A DNA stretch of 64,000 bases from Zhengitettix transpicula (taxonomy: Eukaryota; Arthropoda; Insecta; Orthoptera; Tetrigidae). The stretch is taken from positions 59,623,501 through 59,687,500 of the forward strand of contig CM073593.1 in the NCBI GenBank assembly GCA_037074705.1, written 5' to 3'. Below the pieces are notes generated by a model. It was not told where the DNA came from. It did no database searches and saw nothing but the letters and a program-made list of their open reading frames with translations. The position numbers and the translations under genes are program-made. This document shows, piece after piece, positions 47,640-60,075 of this stretch (its first letter is position 1; each line of letters opens with the position of its first letter).

Positions 47640-49915
47640 CACATTCGCTTCACTGAAAAATCATTGATATGGTTAATACTGTAAATGCCATTTCGTACAG
47701 TCTCGTACAGTATCAGGTTCAATTATGTACTGTGTTTTAAATTTTGCAATATGTCAGCCGGACTGATGTGGATTAAGGTCGAAATTTATGAGTACGTGCT
47801 TGAATGTCGATGCAGAAGCTGGACGTACTTATTTCTATTTTTAATAAAAATTATAAAATATTCAACTTAACGTGACAATTGATAAATACTCTGGTCATCC
47901 CGAGAATTAACGTGGCATGCATAACAAATAATTGAGAGAAAATTAAATTCCCCCTTTTGCATATGACTATCTATATTTGAAGTAATATTATTTTTACGAT
48001 ACCTGTTCTCAAGCAACCAAGTTTTAAAATCTTTTTTGTCCAGTTTTTTTTGTTTCAGCATGTTTGATACAAATTAATTGACACCTTAACCAAAGAAAAG
48101 AGTAGGAACAGTAAAATTATAAATATATTTTATGCAATTAAAATAAATTCTAAAAACAATATGAAGATTTGTCTACCGACTGCAGCGGTTGTTTAGATGT
48201 AATAAAATTCACACTTGCAGATAAATAAATTAAAACACAAAAAATTGATGACAAAAAAAATTCTCTAAGCAGAAGACCACTTGAAATAATATTTCGTAAT
48301 TGAACATTGAAGGAAACATACGTCAGTGATAGACCTTAGAATTGCTGTCAATAATTTTTTTAATGAATAATCGATACAAACAGACCCTTACACGAATTCA
48401 CAGAACTGGACACAAGAAAACATTTTTAATAAAGCAAATACTTTTACAAAAATTTACATTTTTTAATAATTGATAAAAATAATGTTAATTTGGATCTGTA
48501 AATATTTTGTTTAAAATAAATCTCACAACTAGAAATTATGCATTTGTTAGCATATCACTCACATTATGTAACAAATTTACAAACAATCGCGTTCCCTTCA
48601 CTTGAATCAGGGAATTCGCTTATTAGAAAATTAACGTAATTTAAAGTAATAACACTATCCAGATTTATTATTTATGTTTGTTTCTGTCCCAAAACATTTA
48701 TGCCTCGAAGCGAATTCAAATTATTTTCATCGCCATTATTTCGAAAATTATTGAATGTTGGTGCACTAAATACTAAATACGAGTTCTTCATCGGTAGTAA
48801 ATTGAACGCTTTAAGATCAGTTTCCTTGTTCCATCGCCTACATTTGAGTTTCCTGGATTCCTCATTTAATTATCCTGATAACTTGGTAGCATTTAAGCGG
48901 AAAAAATGCGCTACTGTCCAAAAAACGAACTCAGTATTGTGATGAATATATCCATGTGTGTGTTTATTAAAAAAACAAATATGCAGTTAGAACGCTGTCG
49001 GGTGAAAGACCCTAATGAATGCACTTTGATTCATGATAATGGAAAGGAATAATAATAAAAAATCCAGTGCATGACTTACGCAGCATAGTTATTACAAGCA
49101 GCAATTTACCTTAAAAATATTCGTAACTTAACTTCCTAACGATTTTGTTTTTAAGTTACACGTTCGAAAATGAATACAAACAGAATTATTTAATTCACGT
49201 AATAATTTTATTGGACTAACATTGTGCTTGCAGAATAGCAGCAAGGGAAACGTGAAGAGAAGGGAGAATGAAAGCTGATTGGCTCACTCAAAACACTTTG
49301 GTTGCTCAGAGCACGGTCGTTCTGTGCACGACACCTTTGTACCACCTTTATTCCATTTAATCTTCATCCTGATAACTGAAGAATTCCATAGGATAATAAT
49401 GACGAGGCAAGTTCAATCATCGTCAGTCTCTGCAACCATGATGAAGAATAGAACTGGTGTTCGTACAGAGAAAATGAGTTTCCTGACTTTTATTTTCTCG
49501 TTAAGATACGAGACATTGTCCAACGTGACTTTGACTCGTACTATAAAGTTGGTACTAAATAAGTAATTATACTGTAATCCGATGAAACTGACTACACACA
49601 CATGTAGATATATTAGACTGACAGGGAATTAATTTAAATTTGGACAAAATATTAAAAAATCACTAGGTTGAGGCCGTGAACCGTTCCTGTCAGCAGCTCC
49701 GAATCTGCATTGATACATTTGCAATCGATTTAAAATACGATTTGATATCCGGGCATTAGAACATAATTAGAAGGAATGAAACAGTTTATTACAAGTAAAA
49801 CTGTGATACTTGATTGAGGAATCTTCCTACCTACAATAAAATAAACCATGCTGATTTGAAACAGCAATCGAGGTAACAGTAAGTATTTTAATAGCTGTCG
49901 GAAATATAAAAGTTG
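47640..49915. other. AT-rich spacer
   Basis: No gene established. Frames at 48700-48942 and 49279-49566 (80 and 95 codons) have no domain, no splice sites and no repeat relatives here. Confidence 0.35.
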
Positions 49916-49919
49916 TTTT

Positions 49920-50280
49920 GGCCAATTCTCGTTGGTAAGCGTGAGTGGTTTTCCTCGTTAAAAGACTAGGAATACTGGCAATATAATGGCACTATATGTT
50001 AAGCGCAGACGTGCTTGAGCAGGGACCCGGTGGTTGCGTTCCTTACGGATTGTGTGGAATGCAAATGTTCTTGTTGCGGAGCGTGTCTCAAGTGGCCAAC
50101 CATTTTACATGCTCGCAACTACTGTCACACAACACTCGGCTGCCAAATTTACGTTTCGGCTTATTTCACGCGAGAGCGTCGAGAGAGAAGGTATTTCATT
50201 GTCCGTCTCTGAAAGAAAGCACTTCATCCGCGTCGGTCTATTTACTCAATTTGACCTCCACCCAAAACCGCTACTGAGCT
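49920..50280. promoter_or_regulatory. GC-enriched island of unclear nature
   Basis: Three overlapping plus frames (65-93 codons) share one 290-bp span, a sign of stop-poor non-coding DNA. One frame contains a Cys-rich run (DCVECKCSCCGACLKWP). No splice signals were seen at its edges, so a coding exon is possible but not favoured. Confidence 0.25.
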
Positions 50281-50744
50281 GAAATTAGGTAAATTAATTT
50301 TAAATGCAAACTCGATTCATGCTAATTAATTGTCTACATGAGGACGGAAACATGTAATTTCATTAATTATTACAATAAAATTTTTATAATGTCTGTTATT
50401 GACTGTTTTATCATCATATATACTTATATGTTAAAAACCGTTAATATTTTTCTCTAACTAAAACATAATTGTCTATTTTCTTCCGATATAACATGTCGTG
50501 TTTTAAATGTACTCTCATATATTTCAGACAGATTAGAAATTCAAGCATGCAGAAATATTTAAAAAAATGATACAAATGTTTGTTTTAATAGAACACACAT
50601 TAACTGTTTCATAGAGTATTAGTGAACACCTCGTGCTATTAGAAAGCAACTACTACGTATGGCGTAAACATCAGAAGGTACAAAACTGTTTCGGGCTATA
50701 TATTGTGAAGAGTAAACAATTTTTAACGTACGTTTTATTTAAAT

Positions 50745-51665
50745 ATTTTCTTTAATATTATTGTCGGAGTAATTATTGAGGTCGGAGCATTGATTGGCGA
50801 ACAGAGACTGTAAAGGTTTCTACGCGATTATTGTCGGAAAATCATATGTAAGACGCTCAGAACTTTGGCGGAAACATTCAGAGTGATTTTGGAGCCTGAC
50901 CGGAGTGGTCATGGGAGTGGCTTTTTGGAGTCTGACCTGATCATGACGAAAGGGCGTGTTGCTCATGTAATACGAGTCTGCTTGGGAGTGCAAACGATAA
51001 TGCTTTGACACTTATCTTTGGACTTAAGCCAATCTAAATAAATAGGACGATCTAAAGTTTGTGAAGTGAAACGATATTGCAATCAGTGTTACGACCTCTT
51101 AATTAAATATCTTCTTTCAAATAAAATAATTTTGAGTGCACAATATAGTACCAGAGCAACTATAAATAAAATGGTATGTAGAAAATTTATTTTTTTAAAT
51201 TTTAAAAATAATTTACCGTCAGATTTCTCTAGTTTTTTGTTGTTAGATTCTTTTATACAATTTTGTTGTTGCAAATTAAATTTGTATTTTAGTAACTTTT
51301 GGTGACAATTGAAAATCACTATCATTATTAGAAGCCCAGTCAGCGGCTCTGAGATTGTGGGTATCATTAAAGCTGTGGCAATTTGTTAAAAACATAAAAA
51401 TTTACAAAATTTAAAGTAAATCGAAGTAGTAATAAACAATCTTTTGTTATTTCTTTTAAAAACTTTTTGTTTAAATTCAAGGTAAAATCCTGTTAATTTT
51501 CTTCGTTTTTAAAAGTTCGAATACCACATAATTTGGTTCCAACGTGTGGACTATTTTATTATTTAATTTGTATACCACATAACCCAACGTGGAGCTTGTT
51601 TCATTAATAATTTCGTATATTACATAATTTGGCTCCAACGTTTTGGCATTTTATAATTATATTAA
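50745..51665 (+). mobile_element. LTR-like family, group 1, copy 2
   Basis: Homologous to 40370-41225: GCATTGATTGGCG, a CATATGTAAGACGCTCAGAA block in place of the TATA region, CAGTCAGCGGCTCTGAGA centre and the end ACATAATTTGGCTCCAACG. The end motif (TTTGG-TCCAACGTG) appears in three tandem variants at about 51530, 51580 and 51630. A TG/AG microsatellite follows directly. Confidence 0.65.
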
Positions 51666-51669
51666 AATA

Positions 51670-51670
51670 T

Positions 51671-51709
<39 letters not shown>
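51670..51709. repeat. Compound TG-AG microsatellite
   Basis: About eight TG units followed by about twelve AG units. Confidence 0.95.
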
Positions 51710-52920
51710 TAAAATGAGTTAGTTTGTACTGTTTGCTTCGACAATGAAAATATGAAAGAAGAAATAGCAGCAGAGTATATTTAAATCCTGTGGGATTATT
51801 ATAAATATACGATGAAGGAATGGAACTACTCAATTAAGGTATTACCTCAATCGATTTTGATGCTCCTTAGGATGGACTCCTCAGAATTTCCCTTGTAATT
51901 AGAATTTATATAATGAAATGAATTATGAATTAAATATCATTTCTTTGCAATAAAGGTAAATAGAATCTGAATTAATGAAAAATGACTACGTTCCTGAATA
52001 GACCCGTGAATATGTATTTAATTCTGCCATCAGTTGGGTTCAGCCTATCATAAAAATAATTATTTATTTATGAGACGTAAATTTTTTCATTATAACATGA
52101 CGAACCATTGTAAACCAATTTTCTTTATCTTTATTCATAAAAGTATTGAAATATTGAAAAAAAAATGGATTGTGACCAATTTTCAGCATGTCCCTTGTGT
52201 CTTTTGCCCTTTTTTTTCAGTACGCGTCTTGTCATTCGTTTTATTTTTTTTTACATGTGAAAACCCAAACAGATCGTTTATTGGATCACGTGTTTCCCCG
52301 TTCTTTAACAAGAAAATGGGTTAGGAATCATTGAATTTGCCAGAGCTGCTTGGTACGGAGGCCGCGTCTCTGAAACCACATTACCATACACCCCACACAC
52401 TTCACTCAGCACATCCGGGCGCAAACAGAGTTCAAATAAAGGAAAAACCATCGCGTCTTCAGAGTCGCAGGAGGTACTGCTAACAACTGAAAAAAAAACC
52501 TACAGATCATAATTGGCAAAAGAAAAGTGACAAACATTCACGTTATAAAGGGCGTTTCGATTCCATTTTTCATCCAATTTCATTTATGATTTGTGTGATG
52601 ACCCAAACGAAAGCATTAATTTGTAGTTTCACCAAAGTTTTCCAGTATCATTCACAATAATTTGTTTTTCCTTTTACTAAACGAATAGTTTTTCTTTGAA
52701 ATATCAATTTAATAACAAATGTGCGCTGGAGAACAAATAAAACTGCATATCAATCAATATTGATTAAATAATTAAAATTAATTAACCATTCAAAATATCT
52801 CAGAGCTTCATGAGATTATTTAAATTTTTCGTTAGTTTATTGTGTGCTTCTAATTAGTTTCAGAGTGAATTTTAATGGCAACTTTAATTCGAAGCATATA
52901 TATGTAAGGGTTTTAGTACG
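51710..52920. other. AT-rich spacer
   Basis: No gene recognised. A modest GC patch at 52340-52480 has no distinctive motif. Confidence 0.4.
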
Positions 52921-52924
52921 AATC

Positions 52925-53215
52925 AGTGGTGGCTCGTACGTATGTGTTCACGTGATGCAGTAAATAAATTAATTTTTCTCTATTTGAAGAACCTTCACAA
53001 TAACCGTGTTTTAATACTGAGTATCTATGCTTCGATATCGAAGAATTTAAACTCCCCGCCTAAAGCAGCCAGCTGGACAGCTAGTGCTATCCCAGCGATA
53101 GCATAGGATCTGGTGCTGAAGTGACAACTGCGCAGGCGCTGTATACCTCTAACAGCTCCCCCCCCCCCCCGCGCTACCTGTAAGGCTCGACAAACTCACT
53201 CATTTTCGTGCTACA
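52925..53215. other. Possible transposon end, hAT-like terminus
   Basis: CAGTGGTGGCTCGTACG at about 52926 resembles the CAGTGGxGGCTCGT termini of some arthropod hAT transposons (family knowledge). No inverted partner was found within about 1 kb. A C run lies at 53159-53170. Confidence 0.25.
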
Positions 53216-54334
53216 AATTTTACAGCACATACACGTGCCGTGCTATGAAACAGATAGGCATAGGAAACGAAATAAAAATAAATTTGAACTATTCACTGAT
53301 TATAAATGTTATTTTATATTAGTTTAAACTTTCAGAAGGAAAATAGTATTCGTATATTTTTTGTAAAATGAAAGAACACAATCTAAGGATTTTTTAGAAA
53401 AAGTAAACAACATTTAAGAGGCATCTTCGTTGCGAAAATCTCCCGCACGACCCTGCAGAGTGGCTTGTTTCGTTTAAAAATTAGGGATTATCGGAAAGTG
53501 TAGCCGATTACGATGTGGGGTCAGTATTGGTAACATGTAGTTTTATTATTTTACATAACTTTCTCGAGCCGCCTTTGGACAAGCTGTAACCTAGTGTCTG
53601 TTGCGGCTACGGATTGCGGTTTGAGTACATTCGTTGTTGTGAGGCGCTGGCTGTTTTCTTATCAGGCAGCTGTCGTAACGGCTGCATTGTCGTGACTCAA
53701 GGTCCCTGACTAAAGGTTTCGACGGCGTAGATGAATATTTTACGAGGCTATTTATTCTTTGGAGCTTCAATTCAACCATGAACTTTTTGACTCTCGAAGT
53801 CATCTATCCCCGGTCTCAAAATCTCTTCTATTTTCTGGGTATTTAAACTCTACTACTGTCTTCTTTTACCGAAGCAAACATTACCTCTCACATCTCGATG
53901 CGTTTTCTTCCGGGTATCCAGATAACAAAGATCCTGAAATATGAGCACATGCCCCAAAAGAACCGTTGACGCAGCGACCTACAGCCAAAATAAAAATACA
54001 TATCGGGTAATTTGGATAGCTTGAAAGTGTTATCTGGTGTTTACGGTATATGTTGTAGATGCATTTTAAAAGCCAAAATTGTGGTAGACTTCAAAATTAT
54101 TTAGTTGACGAATGATAAATATTCACCCGTCCAAAATACCTCAACTATTGTTTTAAAACATTTTCCGCAATCTATTTCATGTATTAATTTTATCACTACA
54201 ATTTTGACATGCTGAAAACTCTGCGTGTAATTTAGATGCCATTTTGTTAATATGTAATTGGGGACGAAACGTTTTACGTAGTTTCGTTTTCTGCTTCCTG
54301 GATCATGTCTCATGAATTTTGTTTTTTGAGTAAT
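53216..54334. other. Mixed spacer, unidentified
   Basis: The segment 53590-53960 is GC-richer and has frames on both strands (70 codons minus, 61 plus) without a recognised domain. It may be debris of a mobile element. The rest is plain AT-rich DNA. Confidence 0.3.
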
Positions 54335-54540
54335 AGGCCACATGAGGGTAATTCACATGGTGGCATAGGAAGGGTAGAGAAATGTAGTTTAAGAATCCTA
54401 CCCGGAAACTGCCTAAATTGATGTAGGACAAACCCTAGAAAACCTTCATCAGGTAGGTCGGGCAGTAGGTACTTGACCCACGCCCTTCCGAAAGCTGGAG
54501 AGGAGGCAGCTGGCCGATTATTCTAATAGGAATAGCAGAC
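54335..54540 (-). mobile_element. Dispersed repeat family with hairpin, copy 2
   Basis: Read on the minus strand: CTGCTATTCCTATTAGAATA, CGGCCAGCTGCCTCC, GGAAGGGCGTGGGTCAAG, CCCGACCTACCTGATGAAGG, TTTTCTAGGG, CGGGTAGGATTCTTAAACTA and GCCACCATGTGAATTACCCT. All occur in the same order in the 63 kb copy, but the CCCGGGGGCC-to-CCGCATCC block is deleted. Confidence 0.8.
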
Positions 54541-54649
54541 TTTCCATTTTCCTGAAAAAAACTATTTTCTTATAAATATCTCGAAATGTTTTTTTTATCA
54601 CTCCGAGAAATATTCCTTTTAAACTCTTGGTAGAAATTTTGGAGAGTAT

Positions 54650-55110
54650 TTCGTAATGCGGATGGGTCGGAGTAGTTTACGGAGGACGTTGTGTTGTGCT
54701 CGCGTCCCACGTTATTTTTTTACCCTAAGCCAAGAGTTACTTTTGAGGGGTTGTTTGTACGAGAGGCAGAAGGCTGCGCTTCGCGATAAAGATGAAGGAC
54801 CGTGCAGTTATGACTCAAGGGTTTGTGTTAATTCTGACGTGACAGCAGCCGGACCAGGATCAGACATCCTGTCGCTGCGCCGGACACTTTATCTTGCCGC
54901 CCCGGCGCCTACGAGGAATTAAATCTCGCTCAAGATTGCCCGGCGCGCCGTTGCATGCAAACTCTCCTAATTATTGCCCCTGTCTCATGAATAAACAAAT
55001 TTCCGCCGCCACCGCCGGCTCTAAGCCTCTGCTGGGTGTTATTGGAGCTGGATACCGTCTCCCCGGTACGCAGGACCGTTTACTTGCGTCCCTTTGTTCT
55101 TTTGTTTGGG
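54650..55110. promoter_or_regulatory. GC-enriched island, candidate enhancer
   Basis: The core at about 54870-55060 holds CACTTTATCTTGCCGCC, GAGGAATTAAATCTCGC, TCTCCTAATTATTGCCCC and ATGAATAAACAAATTTCC (homeodomain and Fox-like). Plus frames of 88 and 104 codons overlap out of phase with each other and have no splice signals. Confidence 0.4.
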
Positions 55111-55209
55111 TACCATTACAAATTAACAAAACATTTTGTGGCAGTCCACTAATTCCTGCTACAAACCAAGAAAGTTACGGTTATGTGCGGAATCGTTTCT
55201 TTTATTAAA

Positions 55210-56200
55210 TTTGAAAATAATTCTCCGTTGTTCGGCCCACATGCTCACGCTCCGTCCAGAATATATGATCCTTTACGTTACTGATGTTCTCTACGTTAAT
55301 TAAGCGTTTCTAAACTTCTACATAATTAATTACTTCCTGTTAATGCCGTCACCATCTTATTTTTCCCTACGTACTTTCCTCACCTTAAAAGAAGTATTAA
55401 ATAAACCTTCTATGAAATTGACTATGACACTTAAATCATGTTTTAAAATTTTCACCTGTCTACCATTACACATTTTCAAACGGCCTTTAATAATAACATA
55501 TATAAACATATTTAATACAAATGAAATAAAAAATTAAATTCTCTCCGTTATACAGATTAATTTTCAAAATTTTAAATTCCCCTTAAATATTAAACAAAAT
55601 TATTTAAGGCGTTGAATATATAAAGTACTGCGATTTGAAGACACTGACACAGAATACGAGATGAAAAGGCCTTATGATTAATGACCCCTGTCTTGTTAGT
55701 AACTGATTATATGGTTTCTACTTCGCGTTTTATTTTAAGCTTATGTGACCTTTAAAATTATTTTGAGAAGTCTGTCGTTAACTATTAAAAATAAAAATAA
55801 ATTCAATTTCGAAAATATTCGTCTCGGATCAGTATTTGTATATTCAAACAACCGTTTGTAAATTGCGGAATGAATTATACCACGAAATATATTATTGTCT
55901 AGTTACTGCCACGGTGTCTCTTAAATATTTCCATCCTCGTGAAACTGTTTTGACCGAGGCTCATTTAAATAGTCGTCCATAAAATTGTGTTTAATCAAAA
56001 CATGAAAATATGTTTCAACAGGTTTTTTCATTTTCGATGCAAATTAGCAATAAGCATTGATGTTGTACCGTTTTACATTTGATTATGATAATATAGTACC
56101 ATATATTTAATGTCTGATGCTATATTAAAAAAAATTGACCTGTATTAAAAACAAGAATTACTGTTATCTTTCGGAGTAGAGAATGTATAACGTCTCATCG
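55210..56200. other. AT-rich spacer
   Basis: No gene or repeat recognised. Confidence 0.4.
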
Positions 56201-56379
56201 GGCTTCTATCCGAGTAAACAATTGTATTCGCCACGTTTCGATGACGTTCACTGCCATCGTCTTCTATCAATAGTGTTAGTCCGGTGTTATCTACCCTGCA
56301 TTTATAGAAAAGCGTAGGTGACCCCTACCTCGTTGTTATAGCCCGCCATCGTGTGACTTATAGTTACTTAGCGCTAGCG

Positions 56380-56783
56380 CGTGCCTCGTCACGTGACCTC
56401 TTTCCCCTTGCTGATTACCTTATAAGGCCTGAATAGAGATAAGGCGGGATTCCAGGCGTTGCTTACCGTAAAGCTTGAATCTTTGTTGAGTAAATCCGTA
56501 TTTGTTTTTATTTCAATTGCTTCTAGTTAGAAGACCGAGAAGACTTTATTCAAGGATTGAGAATTTTGAAAGTTTCTGAGAGTGTTCGGTGGCGCCAAGA
56601 AGTCAGTGTACTAATCTCTGGACACGGTTGGACAGCACGCGTCTCCGCTGATAAACAATCTTATGAACTCAAGTGATTTTGGCAAACACGTGATTACTTT
56701 GATCAATGAGGAGAGTTTTACTGTCCAGTATTTAGTGTTAGAAATATCGTTGGGCAGTAACGCATTCGCAAGTGAGATGTAAC
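56380..56783 (+). promoter_or_regulatory. Possible promoter and 5' UTR of the 56.8 kb exon
   Basis: GC-moderate DNA directly upstream of the candidate first coding exon. TTACCTTATAAGGCC near 56417 is a TATA-like word. There is no upstream ATG context as good as that at 56784. Its 5' edge adjoins a repeat carrying the GAAACGTGG cassette, so a transposon-derived promoter is also possible. Confidence 0.25.
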
Positions 56784-56894
56784 ATGGTTTTCGACGACGA
56801 AGCTACTTGCACTGTCAGTACCGAACAAGTCATCTACGAGAGAAGCGAAAATCGTCCAGACCCAAGAGGACAGATGGATTTCAGAAAGTGCCAG
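56784..56894 (+). CDS. Candidate first coding exon, unidentified
   Basis: The ATG has a strong context (AACATGG). The frame gives 37 residues: acidic and polar, beginning MVFDDEATCTVSTEQVIYER and ending RGQMDFRKCQ. CAG|GTTCGT at 56895 is a usable but weak donor. Without splicing the frame stops at 56931-56933 after 49 residues. Composition is coding-like and unlike nearby chance frames. An enhancer-like island lies about 300-800 bp into the putative intron. I do not recognise the protein. Confidence 0.4.
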
Positions 56895-57189
56895 GTTCGT
56901 AAATCAATGATTTGGGATTTAATTATATAAAATCGTTTCGCCGAGCAAACGGAAATTACTATATGTCAAATAATGATAATATTTTTAAATTGTAATTTAG
57001 TTTGACTTTTAATAAAGTTTTGCTAAGGAAATGTCTTCGATTATTTTCATTCACCACCCAGCTACAACGGATTAAGATGAAAGGTTATGAGTGAAACTAC
57101 AATGGACTTTTATAACTGAATGATTTAAATTTACATTATTGGGGCTGAGTGGTGTTATGGCTGCCTCAAACACTACTAATAGAATAATT

Positions 57190-57720
57190 TGCCGGAGTGT
57201 TGATATGGCTTGTGAACATCACACGTTTCCTGAATCTCGCTACGTTCGCCAGCCTAAAATTTCATCGATTTGCAACAAATGCTGTCAGTACGCGAATCTT
57301 TGATTCATCACATGACGCCGCCGGACGGCGGCTGTTGAATAATTTATCGTGTTTGCAAATAAGCCTCACACTTTCAAAGTGCCATGATTTCACGTAACAC
57401 TTTTAACGCATTTACGCACAGGTGTTAATAGACATCTGCTCAATTTGGGGGCGGGCGCTCCGGCCACCGTAGGTGTCCAAGCGCCTAATTAAGTCTCTAA
57501 TTGTGAACGTGTGCGTGCGACAAAATGTCTCTCGTTAATTGTTGGCCGCTCCTCTTGATTAAATTTCCTGCTGCAAATTGGAGCGCCTCTGTAAAGCCGA
57601 GCTGAGGGGTGCGGGCCGCGGCATTTAGCATGTCACCTGAAAGGAACGCCCACCTCGCATCTCCCGGTCTTTGTTTCCCCTGCCCATTGTTCAGTGAAAA
57701 GGCACGCTCTCGCGAACATC
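57190..57720. promoter_or_regulatory. Strong enhancer-like island
   Basis: The most motif-dense island. It has TTTATCGTGTTTGCAAATAA (Fox) near 57342, CACAGGTGTTAATAGAC (T-box/E-box-like) near 57418, GCGCCTAATTAAGTCTCTAA near 57480, CTCGTTAATTGTTGGCC near 57532 and CTTGATTAAATTTCCTGC near 57556, interspersed with GC-rich linkers. Small plus and minus frames (57197-57397, 57609-57851) lack splice signals. If the 56.8 kb exon is real, this would be an intronic enhancer. Confidence 0.5.
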
Positions 57721-59763
57721 ACAATGAGATAAAATATTTGTTCTCCTCTTTGGACATTGTTGCCGAAGAGCCCTTTAGAAGTTGTGTATCGAGATTGATG
57801 TTTTCTCATTGACGAGTTATATTGAGAGGTTAAGCTGTTGAAGCTTTCCAAATGATTATATTTTAAGGGACGATTGCAAGTAAAACATTCAAGTCGGAAT
57901 GACTTCTCATTTATCTGAAACGTTCATATTGTCATAAAAATATTTTCCTGAAGAGTCGATTGGTAAATATTATACGCTTTAAGAATTTTTTATGCAAATC
58001 ATCTCTCACGTCTGAAATATACTTTTTTTTTTATAATGACTCTTCTGTATTGAGCAGATTAATAATACATTTCTGTCTGTGATTGCCACACGTGGTGGAA
58101 GTGAAACTGTAATAAATATTCTTTTTTCTTTATTCATCAGTGCCCATGATTTCATCCAAATCTAAACATTTTTTACTAAAACTTTACTCAAGTAGCGATT
58201 ATAGTCAATAGGAAAATATGCGTCGTTAGTTGATCCCAATTTTAAATGTTATTTACTACAAACACGAATTAATTTAGAAGAGTTTAAATTACCCTGAAGC
58301 ATAACGAAATGAGAAGGCACGTAGTGCCACTCCACTAACGCTTGCCTGCGAGTGCCAGTGTCCAATCAACTGTATTAGCTTCCGGTGACGTCACTTCACT
58401 TCCGTTACATAACATATTTTCCAACACCTCAATTTATTCTATTTCAACTGCTACATGAGTGCATTGCTTACTATAAACGTACCCTTGGGTACCCTAAATG
58501 CTGTTGGCAATCTATTTTTTCAATATCTATTTCTCAGAGTTTCTTTGTAAACTTAGGTACCTACATGAGATGCTTGCGGACAAATGTCCATCCTGCAATC
58601 CTATTATTTCCTATCTGTTCAACGAAAAAAAAATTGCATAGAACTCAGCTGAACGTCTTTTGTATGATGGTAACTTTCCATTCATCTTATAATTCACTGT
58701 AGCTCCTCTTTAGTATTATTGCTTTTTTTGCCATTAAATTACTTCTCTCGCGCGTAAATTAATATTTTACCGCCATATAAAATTGTCTTTATTCATACTT
58801 CTTACCAACTAATGAACGATTGTAACTGAAAAAAATGAAATGTAATAAATCTTGGACTCCCTCTTTTCCTGGATGCGCCTTAAGTCCAACAATACTAGAC
58901 TGCAATACCTGCACTCAGCCGAGCTAACGATCACGTGGCCAACAGACATGTCAACATTTTGCGTCGCAAACACCTAACAATGTTCGTTCCTTGGAAGTCG
59001 AAGAACAAAAAATGTTCATGGAGGATTCGGAAGCCACTATTGGTTCTGCATATCGATCTTAATCTGTTACCCAGCGAGTAATTTTTATAAACACCCAAGC
59101 CTTAATCACAAAGGTTTTATTACACATACTTCAATATTTTTTATCGGTCTCCAATTAATAAGAAACTCATTAATAATAGTATAAATATAATATGATAGAT
59201 ATTTAAAAACAATCTAGAAATATTTTTCGGAGTCATGAAATTAAGTATTTCTACTTCTTACGTATTACCTTTTTTAATAAATCATTTTTGCTTTTTTTGC
59301 TCATTTTAACATGCAATAAATGTGCGACGCGTTGTTGTGTTTTATTGATCGATGTAAGAAGCTCAGTGTCGACTATCGATTTAATGTGGTTTGTGTGTGT
59401 CATCTGAAAGTGTTTGTTAACTCTGTGTACGTCAAAACATCTTGTTAGCTGTTACAAACGTAGTCTTACGAGACTGTGTCTTTCATCCCTAAGGGCGCAT
59501 ACAGTCACAGACGTTCTCTTGCAGAGGTTTTACTTATAAACCGCTAAATTATCCCCTATTATAGAATATGTATCAACACTGTTATCAACTTATCGTTATC
59601 GTGTTTAGTAAAAAAAAACATTCTCCGCATTCAATCATAAACAATGCTACTGGATTTCTAGTGATACTAAATACACCTAAAATAAAAATATATTCCAGCC
59701 TTTCCATTTACATATTAAGTTTTTACAATTCGTGTCACTTCCGTTAACATGTATGAGATATAA
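57721..59763. other. AT-rich spacer
   Basis: No gene recognised. The 105-codon plus frame 58385-58702 has no domain or splice support. Confidence 0.35.
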
Positions 59764-60075
59764 GGTGCGCAGTAGAAGAAAGGAGAAGGTGGAAGGGAGT
59801 ATTGTCGGCGTGGAGGAACTGTCCTTTGGATACAAGCTTGTGTACGTTACTTTAATTTTTAAAAACATTAATTGTAATCTTAAGAACCGAATATACAGAA
59901 AGGTTTCTGTACTTATCATATCTTAACTTTTACGGTTCTTCTTCGTCCAACATAAACTGAACTCAATTCAATATATTTCCTTACGTCAATGTTAACAGAA
60001 TAGTTCTATATACCAAGTTGTCGTGAGCTGCGTCATACCTCAACGACAATTACAGGGCAGTGGACGACTGCACAT
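59764..60075 (+). mobile_element. MITE-like element, GGTGCGCAGT family, copy 4
   Basis: Starts GGTGCGCAGTAGAAGAAAGG and ends GGACGACTGCACATC. Blocks GGTGGAAGGGAGTATTGTCG, AATATATTTCCTTACGTCAA, ATACCAAGTTGTCGTGAG and ACAATTACAGGGCAGTGG match copies 2 and 3. Overlapping small frames on both strands are by-products. Confidence 0.8.

Noticed and set aside
52925..53215. Full hAT transposon
   Set aside because: Only one terminus-like word was found, with no inverted partner and no transposase frame, so it is listed only as a possible end.
55040..55210. 104-codon frame 54894-55208 as an exon
   Set aside because: It overlaps an 88-codon frame in another phase, has no splice signals and lies across an enhancer-like core.
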